A stretch of DNA of 64,000 bases from Trochalopteron elliotii. Lineage: Eukaryota; Chordata; Aves; Passeriformes; Leiothrichidae. Where the stretch lies: contig JANPWX010000443.1 of assembly GCA_024734555.1 (NCBI GenBank), positions 1,226,493 through 1,290,492 of the forward strand. The letters are read 5' to 3'. Positions 26,094 through 38,400 of the stretch are shown here, piece after piece. Both the position numbers and the translations under genes were made by a program. Under the pieces are notes generated by a model. It had not been told where the DNA came from and made no database searches. It worked only from the letters and a program-made list of their open reading frames with translations. Position 1 is the stretch's first letter; every line of letters begins with the position of its first letter.

Positions 26094-29000
26094 CTGCAAG
26101 GACAGGAGGGGTTGGGACAGGGTGAGTACTCCTGGTAGTCTCCCCCGTTCTGGGAGATCAGGAAGCTGCTTAGACACCTACATCTGTTCACATTAAAACA
26201 TGACATTTGGGAAAGCGCAGCAGTCGTCAAGTTTCGTCTGCCACATGCTCTGCCCGAGCTGCAGCCCAGCTGTCCTGAAGAGGTTCCCAGAATGGAAATC
26301 ATTACTGGTGTAAAAACAGGGGTTGACAGCTCAACAGAGAACATCTCGGGATCTGCTCAGGGAAGTTGCTGTCAGCATCCTGGATCCACACTATCTCCTG
26401 CCCCTGTCTCTCCTGCATGGCTGGGCTGTCAGTGTGTGCTGGCCAAGAGCCTTCCCTCAGAGAATGTGACACTGAGAATTAATCCATTTTATAGAGACTC
26501 ATGTCTTGCTCTGATTGCACAATTCTGCTGTCTCCTAGCAAATTAAACTCACAAAAAAAAAATCTCACTTCCAAATGCAAATACATTTCATACCTAGGCT
26601 GGTAAATCCTCATAGCAATTTTTTATGCATCAGAGGACAGGCAGGAAAGGAAAGTGAGCAGCAGAGTCACAGGGCAGGGTGTGAAACACACAGCAAACAA
26701 TGGCCCTCTCTCCCTCACCTCACTGAAAAACCCTGTAACCAGGGGATTTGCCTTCTCCCACGAGCACCCTCAGGTAAATGAAGTCCTGCAGAGCCCTGCA
26801 TCAGCTGCAGACCCAGCACGTGGGAGAACTTGCCCCGTGAGCTCCGAATTTGGCCTTTTCAATTAGGAAATGTTATGAGAAAAGGTCTCCCCAAACACCT
26901 CTGGACCTGATTTTAATTTATGTAATACCACATTTTCATGTTAATAACAATGTGTATTTAAGACATCTGTTTGAAAGTCTGCAATGTTAATTTACTACAG
27001 AAAAAAGAAAGCCCATAAAAGTCTGTTATATTCTCTCTCTCTCTTTTTTTTTTTTTAATTAACATTTTGCCTGTTTAATGGGTGCTTTACCAGAGTTCAA
27101 ATTAAAATCAGGCCTTTTATCTTTATGGCTGCTGCACAGTCACAGCTGCTCACAGTTATATCACAGATGAACTGAGCCTAATTGAAAATAAAAATGCAAA
27201 TAAAACCTACCCCATAACAGCTTTTCATGGATGGGGGCTACCCTAGCTGATTTAAGAAAAATAAAAATGACTCGCAGAGTTTGCAAGGAGGAGAACCTCG
27301 ATTCCCATTTTTGGTGCTGAGCTTCCCCCTTGCGTTCCACTTGTGCCTGAAATTTTACTGGGAAGGCCCACGGACACCCAGTGCTGTGTGGGCAGTGAGG
27401 GTGGCTCATGTTCCCACTGGAACAGTGCTGCAGACTGGGACCTTCATTTCCTGACTACAGGACACTGCACAGAGGGAATCAAATGCTTTTCCATTTTAGT
27501 TTTGCAAGCTGCACTAATGCTTAAACTCACAGCAATTTGTATTAATAACAGCCTGCTTAAATCTATTTCTGCCCCATCCTGGAACAAAAGGAGAAATAAT
27601 ACTCCCCCTCTGTTTCAGGGCCTCAGGAGGATTTTGGTTCCTGGTGAAGCTCTACAGTAGCACATGGATGTTCAATCCTTTTATCTTGTTTGCCACAGCA
27701 TTGGGATCACAAATGTTTACTGACACTCAGTTAAACCAGTGCAATTCCTTTTACTCCAGTGGTAACTCTAAAACTACTCAATCATAATCACAGAATCCTA
27801 GAATAGCCTGGGTTAGAAGGGACCTTTAAAGTCATCTGGTTCCAGCCACGGGCATGGGGCACTTTTCACCAGACCAGGTTGCTCCAAACCCCATCCAACC
27901 TGGCCCTGAACCATGATCAGAGTCACAGCTGTGACCAGAGACTGGCTCAGGAATCTGCCACTGCTGCCCCTCAACCCTGCACCCAACCCCATCAGGGTAC
28001 AGCAGTGGGGTTGGTTCTCCCTACAGGAAAATTTTCTCACCTATTTTTATATCCTTGTTACAGAAGAATTCTGCTCCTGTGGGCCAACACACAGCCCAGG
28101 TGCCTATGCTGCAAAGAAGGGAATTACATTTGGGTTAAAAATTGCTGGGCTGCTGCTGAGGGCCAGGGGCAAGCACAGCTGCTGCAGCTCCACTCCCCTC
28201 ATCTGTGGGGATTCCATCCTGCTTCTAGGGGAAGCAAATCCAGAGCTGGACATACTTTTGCCTCGGTCTGAAAAGGGTCACAAATGTCACTGACAAAACA
28301 CACAGCAACTGGAGCCCTTGGTGCCCAACTGCACCTTCTGGAGTCTCCCCCACTACATTTGCCAGACTTTTTGGTCTATTCTTCCCCAGTTTGTGTTCTC
28401 CAAAACTCAAGGCAAATGACATTTTACAGCTGACCCATGAACAGTTTTCCTATCAGTATATCAATTTAAATATTGATTGAATCAAGAGGTACAAGCCTGC
28501 TGATAAAGGTGTCGATAACCCCAAAGAGCAATTTTCTACAAACAATGTGTTCTTGAACACCAGCAAATGTCCTTTCACAGTTATTCTGAAACCAACAGGT
28601 CAGAGTGGTTTAACTACACACAATCCAGCCCTTAAAAATATTGTCCTTACCAATGTCACACTTGTCTCCAGTCTTCCCAGGTGGGCAAAGGCACTTCCCA
28701 GTCTCTGGATCACAAGGAGCATCTCCACAGTCACACTGATGCTGGCACCTCTCACCAAACCAGCCCCTGTCACAGCCTGACAGCAAGAGAACCCTTCAGA
28801 TGCACATTTCAGTGGCAAGATGTACATTAAACCCAGAGTTTTCCCAGGATGTCTCAGAGGAAAGCTCATAAACTCTCTGCTGAAGTCAGTGTAAATGCCA
28901 AGCTTAATGAAGAATCAAACATAGTGGAATGAGCACAATATTTATATGAGCTCTCCTTCTGTTGGGGTCGTCTAATCTAACTTCTCAAAGGTATCTGTAA

Positions 29001-32000
29001 ATCTGTCTCAGAAATGTAGCTGGCACTTATTTTTATTTTTAATTAGAACTCTCTAGAAGACTTCTCCATAACACTCAACAGGTCTGACATGCACCTATTT
29101 AATAATCTTATTTGGAGTTTTAGAAGCAAATTTAGAATCAGTAAAAGGGACTTATTTTTAATAAATGGCATGTGGAACTCATTGCTGCAAGACATCATGG
29201 AGACCAGAACTTTCACTGTATTAATCAGAACCAGATTAGTTAATTTATAAGGGAATGGGAACACCCAGCTGTACAACAGGAAATCTGTCCCAAATTCAGT
29301 GTTTCAGGATATTCATTAGCTCGAAATATGGAAGAAGTGGCTCCCAACAAATATTTCAGTAATGATACGAGGTTTTTTGAGTTCTGCTTTTTTGTTTGTT
29401 TGTTTGGTTGGTTGGTTTCTGTTTGTTTGTTTTTTGTTTTGTTTTCTTTCCCATCAAAATTGTACCAGTACCTTTTTCACAGTGGACACCGTGGTAACCC
29501 AAAGGACAAAGGCACTGTCCTGTCACTGCATCACAGCTCGCTCCATTTTTACAGGCACAGGCCTGAAGACAGCCCAGCCCATAAAATCCAAGGGGACACC
29601 CTGAAAAACAAAAATGAAGAAGGTTCATGGAGAAAATCATACACACCATTAAAATCCTCTGTATTGTCTGTGACATTCCCTGTCAGCCAACAAAAAATGG
29701 TATTTATCCTTAACTTTAAAAATGCCATGGACTTTTAAACTTGTACCACCCAGTATCAGAAACATGCGAGATCTGGAAGGAGCTGGATCATCTGGGACAT
29801 TCCCCAATTTTTAACTGAGCCAATGAGGTGTTTCTTGACTATTCTGAAGCCCCAAACTTGTGACAATTACCCCGAGTGACCTCACTTACTGTGCTCACAG
29901 GAGTGGCCGTAGAAACCCTCGGGGCACCTGCAGCACCCAGTGAACCTGTCACAGGTGCCATTGTGCTGGCACAGGCAGTCCAAGGAGCAGCCAGCCCCAT
30001 ACTTCCCTGGGAGGCACTCTGCTGGCAGGACATGGACAGAAAAACAGACAAACAATCACTGCCCTCACCCACATAAGCTTGTAAGTGAGAGACTGCATTG
30101 CCAAGACATGATGCCTGGAGGATGATTTGCAGACCCAAGAATATTTGTTATGAAGACACAGGATTTCTGCACAACGATGATGCATTTGCATATTTTGGAG
30201 AGAAATCTTTTATGTTATATAGATGTTTGAACAGCAATTTTCTCACAGTTTTAACAATCTGCCTTTTTCGATTTGTCTCTGTCACAGACTCAATGCTGAA
30301 CCAGCACCGTGAGTTGTAAAGCCTTGCAGTGAATGGCATAAATTAGATTTTCTTTTTTCTTTCTTTATCTACAGCAATATTTTCTTTTAGGCACTTAAAA
30401 AGTGTGAAAGAAAACATGAAGCTTTTCCTCCTCTGTGTTATCATTGGAGTTCACACTATTTGAATTCCTAATAAAACCAGGAGGATCTTTTTCACACATA
30501 GCAACAGTCTGTCCATGTATAATGAGCTATCTGCTTTTACAGAACTAAACACGTCTCAAATTACTGAAAGCCAAGTCATGCAGAAGGGACTGTGCCAATA
30601 TAATTAACCTCAGCATCATCTCTGAATAAGTTAACTTCCCACTGCTGGGATAATTTGAATCTGGGCAGACAAACTTAAACGAGCGTGGCCATCCAAATAA
30701 TCAGATTGAGAACTCTGCAAATGCCAGACAGGATCTTCCAGGAACATCATATCTAATCTCTATTAAAAGGATGCCTGATTAGCTGTCTTTGATTTCCAGT
30801 CACAACACACTCAAACCCACACTGCCGTGGAGAGCAAGACTCAATTTTCCAATAATTTCACTCCCTCTGTCAAAAGATAAATAGTGAAGCTCTTTGTAGT
30901 GATACAACACACAGTCCCTTATACAACATGTGCATGTCTGCCCCCCATGCTCCACTCCAGAGAAGTTTTATCTGAGATAGAGTCTCCTCAGATGCAGACT
31001 GGAACCACTGCATCTCAGAATGCTGCTAAAAAGTGTCATTTCTATATGACACTTTTATATGGGGACACTCCCCTATAACAAACAGATCTTGGTATAGATA
31101 CATATGGAGTTTGAGGTGAATATTCTACAGGTGTCAGGGACAGAAGTGCTGTAAATGAGAGCATGGGAGGGTGTTGGGGAGCTTGAACCATGGCAGTTAT
31201 GACTTAATGATGACATTTTTCTTGAATGTGTACTCAGAACTATTTACTTACCTGTCACACCAGTAAACTTGTGGTTTCCTGAACATTTAAGTCCATAACT
31301 ATAGAGATATCTCTCACTTACAGAGAAAAACAGGGACCAGAAATGCAGAATGGTTTTTGGGAGATGGACAGGACAGTTGTGGGAAGACGGGGCTGACAGG
31401 AGAGATTCTAGAGAAGGATATGAGCTTATTCTGTTAGTGTGCTTTGTCTTGCTCAAGGGACAGCTGTCATGGAGAAGTAAGGGTGAGAGAGCAGGACAAT
31501 CTCAATTGCTTTGGACAGATGTTGTCAGAACATCTGGGAAGCCAATACATGGGAAGTTCAACTCCAGTCCAGAGTCAAATGAAAAAGGAAAACCAGTGAG
31601 GAGAGGCTTCTGCTGCTCTGAGGATCACATGCAAGAAGACAAAACCCAACATTCCTATGAACAAAAGAATACAGATGTTGGGCAGAAGAAGAAACAATGG
31701 AGTGAAGAAGAAATAAGGAGCGTGCAAGGGAACTCATGAGCAGGACTCAGGAGGAAACTGTCTTTGAAAAAAGACCTGAAGCTCTAACTACAGGCAGTTC
31801 TGAAACTGTTTGTTCTTGTCTATGGATGTCTGGGACATTGCAAACCCCAGCCTGACTGTACAAACCCACTGCCACTGAAGCAGGAAATCACCTTTCTCAC
31901 AGGATCTTCCAGTCCAGCCGAGCCCACAGGTGCAGCTGCCATCCACGTGGTCACAGATGCCACCATTCTGACAGGTACATGCCAGGTGACAGTTGGGGCC

Positions 32001-35000
32001 ATATCGTCCCTGGGGACACACTACAGAGAATTAACAAAGTTTGAAAAAACCCAAAAATTAGCACCCCAAGAAAAGGATGAAGGTGACAGGGAATAAATAC
32101 AAACACATGCTCCCCACATGTGATTAGTGTCTCCCTAGGGTGGTGGGACACTACTCCATGATTATTATCAGTTCCACCCAAACACTCTGTCCTGACATAT
32201 CACCTCATCTTCCTGGAGAACCCAGTGCCTGGCACCGAGGGTGGCAGGGAGGTGTGGGCAGGATTATTCTGGGTGATGGAACGGGGAGGGACAGAGGCTG
32301 AGCACCCCAAACTGCAGCGTTATCATGGCTGTGAACAATGTTTGGCACTGGGTTTATTTGCTGGGTATTTCAAGTGTGTTACCCTCTGGCGAGGTGACCT
32401 GGCTTTGTTACCTTGCTGGCAGGCAGGTCCCGTGTGCCCGGGGGCACAGGTGCACTCCCCAGTCCGTGGGTCACACTGGCCTCTGCCACAGGCACAGAAC
32501 TGGGCACAGTCCTTCCCAAACCGGCTCCCAGGGCAAGCTGAAGGGAACACAGGATTTGTTAAACACCCAGAGGATCCAATGCCAGTTTTCATTTTTAACA
32601 TAGCCATCATCTTAGGGGAAGAACTGGCTCTGTTTTTATTCCACCTAATGCAGTTCAAAGCATCAACTAGGAAGCCAAAACCCACCCAAAGACATGACTG
32701 CTTTACCTTCTGAGACTACTTGTGATTATAAATATAACCCAAGATTCACACGGAGTATTCACTGTCTTTCCTATCAGAATGCACAACTGAAATATCAGCT
32801 GCTCATCATTCCAGCTTAAAACATCTTTCCTTCCTTAATATTGATGCTGCCCAACACTGAAGAGCAAAGCTATGGGCAATCAAACATTCAAACATTGCCT
32901 TCTGTGAATAAGCTGAAGAGAACTTCACACAGAGCAGAGCTTTGGAAGCAGCACAGAAATTCAGCCACACCATTTAGCTCTGAAACAGAGAAGTAACAGT
33001 AAGGTTGCCGTGGAGTCTTTACCAGTTTTGCCATGACAAAACTTGATCTTTTTCCCATTTATTGAGACTAATGGCACCGCAGTGTGAAGCAAAATATTGA
33101 GATAATTTCTCAACCTCGAAATTTTGGACAGGAAGAAGGAACTTGAGCAATTCATGCTGAGCTGGTTCTAGAAATAAATTTGGGCAAGCAGGTTGTAATC
33201 CTGGGGTAAGTGTCCTTGCTTCTATGCATGCAGGAGCGAGGGAAAATATTTTGCAAGAGATTTTTTTACAAAGCTGGAATCCTGATTTACAATTCAAGGA
33301 AGAGGTAGCTGGGATCTGTCTGGTTTTTTTTTCTGACAAGCTCTTATGCAAATGCTTCTCTTTGCTGTGTTTTGACAGAAGCAGAACATGAATGTTGGCT
33401 TACTTTTGCTGCAGTTGGCTCCGATGAAACCGGGAGCGCAGTCACACGTTCCTGACGCAGGGTCACAGTGGCCTCCGTTCATGCACTTACAGGGATTTTG
33501 GCAGTTTGAGCCATAAGTACCTTCTGGACACCCTGTTTTAAAAGAAAAAACACCCAGCAATTAGGTTAGGTTGCTACTGGAGCAGTTGCATTTCATGTCC
33601 TAAGCAACTCTGTTGCTTACAATCAAAGTTTGATTTTAATTTTCTAATGTTAATCACTTCCAGAGGGCCAGCAGTGGGCATTGAGGAGGAGATGGCTGCT
33701 TTGGACAATGTGCCCTTGGGACAGAACTGACTGTAATGTCAAATCCTGGAGAGCTGGGCTGAGTGCTGCTGCTCCTGGCTCTGCGCTCTCCCAGCCCCCT
33801 GATGTGACAGCAGCAAGAAAAGCAAGCCCCTTTCTACAGAGGTTTTCCTCTTGGGATTCCTGTTCCAAATGAACGTATTCCCTCTTTCCCTCCTATACAG
33901 AGGGAGAGATGGGGTCACTCTCCCTCTTCCTTTAGGCAGCAGCCACCTGGTTTGCCCAAGCCAGTGAGAAGCTGTGAGCCATTTCTGCCTCTTTTAGCAG
34001 CTGTTTTATGGATATGGGGTAGGTCATGTCTTCTAAAAATGTGTAAGTTGGAGAAAGTTTGTTTCCTCTATAATCTACTCCTTCCCTGCAAACTGAAGCT
34101 GGCATTGTTAGTGGTTGCCCTGAGAGGCTGTGGATTCCCCATCCCTGGAAGTGTTCAAGGCCAGGTTGGACAGGTCTTGGAGGAGCCTGGGATAGTGGAA
34201 GGTGTTCCTGCCCATGGCAGGGACTGGAACTGGATGGGCTTTAAGTTCCCTTCCAACTCTGTGGATGGAAGACCATGAAAATGTGCACATGACAGCAACA
34301 CAGAATTTCAGAAGGCACCTTCTCAAAAGATAGATATGGGAGGAACATTATTTAAATGCAAAGCCAGAAAATTCTCTAAGGAAAGTATTTTGTAAGAAGC
34401 ACAAGAATCATTACACCTGGATGGACTGCTGAGCCAGTGTTACATGGCAACAAACTGTCTATGGAGAGGTTTTCCAGGTGGTATTGAGGATTTCTGGTTT
34501 CTTTTTGGACAGCTAATGTTCAAGGAGAACTGAACAAAGGATCAGGAAGATGTAAATGCATTTGGCATGCTTTGGGATGATCTTTAGAGTGGTGGAGGTT
34601 GGAAGTGAGGGGAAGAGCTGGGCAGAGCTGCTGGGCATGGGCACCATGAACCTCCAGTGTGCCACCTCTGAGCTCTGGAGAGGCAGGTTATTCTCCTGAT
34701 TTTCCAGTGTACTGGAAGAAGGAGTAGCTGGTGCTTCAGCAGCATGATCATCATCCAACAGTTCCACTTGTGCTACTACCTCTAAATGCCATTTCTTTGT
34801 TCACCCCTTTCCTTCTCTTCCCTGGCAGCAGGAAAGTCTGTGGCTACTTTGGAAACCTGGTTGAAAATATATCTGCTCACGTCTCCAAGCAACAGATCCC
34901 TTGCAATCTGTGCATAAATAACTTCATGTATTTTGTCCTCCCTAAAGGCATGAAAGCATGGCCTGAGAGTGAGTGGCTGGAGAAATCTCTGGCTTCTCTA

Positions 35001-35369
35001 AACTATTCAATAGTGAGGGAGAGCTTATGGGGAAGCTTTGAAGGGGTGCCTTTTAAAATAAAACTGAATGTTGGCTTCTGCTCAAACCAGGATAGCAGAT
35101 CATCAGGACTAAACAGATACACGCTTTTATAACATGCAGATACTCTCCCCAGCCCTTCTCAAACACAGATTCTTCTCAATGAATGCTCTGTCATCAGTGC
35201 TTCCATCTGCCAGGATGCAAAATCTGTTCCACGTGCAAGCCCTGGCATTGAGGAGTGAGTCCTGCAACACCCCCTTCATTCCCACCAAGACCTGAAGTTA
35301 AGGACTCATCCAGATCCAATGATTTAATTATTCTATATGAGTTTCTCCTTTCCTCCTTCTTTTCCTTTT

Positions 35370-35422
<53 letters not shown>

Positions 35423-38400
35423 CTGTCTCCCAGACTCCAAAAGATGCTGCTTCTCCCTGGCAAAGCTTTCAGAGCTGTTCCTTAGCTCAGGGCTAGCAGT
35501 AGTTGCTCCATTACTGAACGGGATGGAGTAATTCCCTCCTTACCAAATTCTTTGTCCTTGCAGTATTTCCTGTATTTTGGCTGGAGAAAGAGCAGCACAG
35601 GCAGGGCATGTTCAGCTGCTGCAATGTGCACATGGTCAGTAACAAGGCCCCCTCATCTGTTAGTACTTTGCAGAAGAATTTTGATGCAGATAACGAGGGC
35701 AATTTGCACCATTTCAGCGGGCTCTGCCTTTGTGAAGAGGGTTATTCTTGCACCACCAGTTATCTCATAAAGACATTTTCTAATTTAACAGTTTCCTGTG
35801 CTTCTGACTTCTGTTTTTTCTGTGCACAAAAGAGTGGCAGACAGATTTCCACCTCATTTCCTGATTTTCCTTCTGCTTTGAGTGGGTTTGTCATGACCAA
35901 GAGCTCCTAAATCTTTCCACAGCAATTGCACACACTGAGACTTTTCTGACCAATGCTATTAATCGCATTGTCAAATAATCCCTTCTGACACATCCTGTCA
36001 CCTACAGCTTGAGGGTGAAGCTGATGAGATCTTTCTGGCTCGGGGTGCTCCCAGCCCAGTCAATGTCACAGGAACATACCATACTTTCGTTTATTTTTTT
36101 TTTTTTTAATCATTTCACCACCACTTATTGCTTTTTACTCCTTTTAACAAGTAGATCTGCCCATCCACCAAGCTATGGACAAGTGATGGGAACCTTATTG
36201 CTAGATTGTCTGCTTCCTCTGGACCCTGCCAAGAGACTTTTTCAGCTCCTCACTCCAAAATTTGAGAACATGAAAGCCCCGTTGCTCTTGGCTCCTGGAA
36301 ATCTGATTTCCCAGCCAACTACACCTTTTATAGATACTTTCTTGAACCTTTTTTCACTGTACTATAAATACAGCAACAGTTGCCAGAAACTGTTTCCAGC
36401 AGCATCCAACCACATGTTGACTGGAGCAGAGCCCATTTGGGAGCGGCTCCCTGTGCTGGTTTTAATATTCTATCGAGAGCTTCTTCACCCTGGAGCAGCC
36501 CCAGCTTTCCTTGCAAGGGAGGACAGCAGGAACTTGGAGTATTCCCACCAAAGTCATGCAAGCCATCCTTGCTTTTCACTCAGTCACTTCAGAATCAGGC
36601 CCACAATCTCCCCCTCCACTGACCTGAACTTTAAATAATTTAAAATTAACTGTTTTCCTTCTATTTTTTGTGTCTGCCTATGAGTGGCACAGGGGACAAT
36701 GGGAACAACACCAACACAGGTGAGTATTTTTCTGTGAACTTCCATAATTTCATTATTTCTCTAATAAATACCTAACAAACTTGTGTTTAAGAATTTGCTG
36801 TGTATTTTTGGAATCTCAGAGTACAAAACACCATGAAATCTCAAATCTCATACTCTTTAGGTTTAATTTCAGCTACACAGAAATCCACGGCAAAAAACCC
36901 CCCTGAATGCAGCATAACACAGATTTTATTTTGCAATGAATCTTTTTATATCTTTTCTATCAGAACTTCAGTGTAATTGTTAATGCTTTAAATTTTAAAA
37001 TTCTGAAATAAAACCTGAAGTACCTAAGTAAGTTTGAGGACATTTACTGTAACGAGAGATTTAGTGCTACACACAAAGGTAATGACTACTGAGAAATTGC
37101 TACATAAAGGTAATAGGCTGACCATGATTAAGTCTTTTAAAATGATCCTGTTAAATAGTTGATCTCCACTACTGCTCTACTATAACATTTATTATAATCT
37201 AATGTATAATGGATCCAGATGGCTCCAGCCCCAGTATTGAAGGCCAGATTTCGATCTCACTTACAGCAAAAACTGATGCACAGAGGAGGACAGACTCAAT
37301 CCTTTGTATTTTATTTATAATTTATATTTTAAAGAATAACTTGTGATGACGTGATGGCAATACAAAGGCCCATCTCTAAAGTGAATCCTATTTCTGCTCA
37401 AGGAATAAAGCATTGGTTTAACCCTTACTAGAGCTGCACATGTGACAGCTGGTTTTTGTATCCAAATTGCCACACCAAAAAAGCAATTAAGCCAAACAGA
37501 GCTGTACTGGATTCCCAAGAAAGGGAAACCAGCAATCACCAAAAAGAGAAAAACTGAGCAAGACAGACAACAGCTTTTTTTTTTTGATTTTTTTTCTTTT
37601 TTCCTTTTTTTTTCTCCTCTAAATTAGACTATTACAGGCCGTGGAGTAAAACCAAAATTAAAGTTGTAAATAAAAAGGTAATTAACTGTCTCCTTTATTG
37701 GCTGCTTTGGTATATGTTTCTTATCATTTGCCACATTCCACCAGAAACAACTTTACAGATGTCCTAAAATACTGGCATGAGCCATGTGGATCTGGGAATA
37801 ATTTTTATGATGGAGCATTGGGCCAATTGGCATTTTGTCCTCTACACTAGTCACCATTTTTCAATCCAGAGTAACAGTTGGTTTAATTTGATTGTTCCTC
37901 AGAAGGCTCTGCAACTGAAAGGACTTTATGAATCACTTGGATTTATTGCCAATTTCAGCTTGTTGTTTTCTCATAACCATTTGTCCTTACTTGAGCATGC
38001 AGAGATTTCGGGAAGTATTTTGGATTTGGTATTTGGAAACGAGAGAGCTGAGCAATATCCAGGTGTAGCTGAGAGATGCAATGCAGAGAATGATCTTTAC
38101 ATTCTTCAGCATGGCGTGAGATTGGAAAGAATTTAGCTGGTAAACCTGGTTTTAAAAATTCATTTGAAGGATTGAATTAATTACATTTTTGAACTAGCAT
38201 TATTAATAACTTTTAGAAAATGTTTTTAAAAATTAATTCCTTGCAATAATACAACTATGTTTTTTAGTGTAAATTAACCCACCCTGTGCTTACTTCCTAT
38301 ACTCTAACTTATTTGTAATACTATAACTTTTACACTATAATTAACCTCTACTTCTCTCAGTCACTGCTGTACTGACACAGATGAACCCAAAGCACCAACA

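Noticed and set aside
32225..32713. 162-codon plus-strand frame
   Set aside because: It is the antisense shadow of the MEGF6 exon at 32,412-32,537.
35700..35770. Plus-strand translation [11 protein letters not shown], resembling the end of an EGF repeat
   Set aside because: It is on the opposite strand to the gene, lacks the preceding cysteines, and has no exon borders that fit phase 1.
36009..36638. 209-codon plus-strand open frame inside a MEGF6 intron
   Set aside because: No recognisable domain, low-complexity T-rich start, antisense to the host gene; probably chance.
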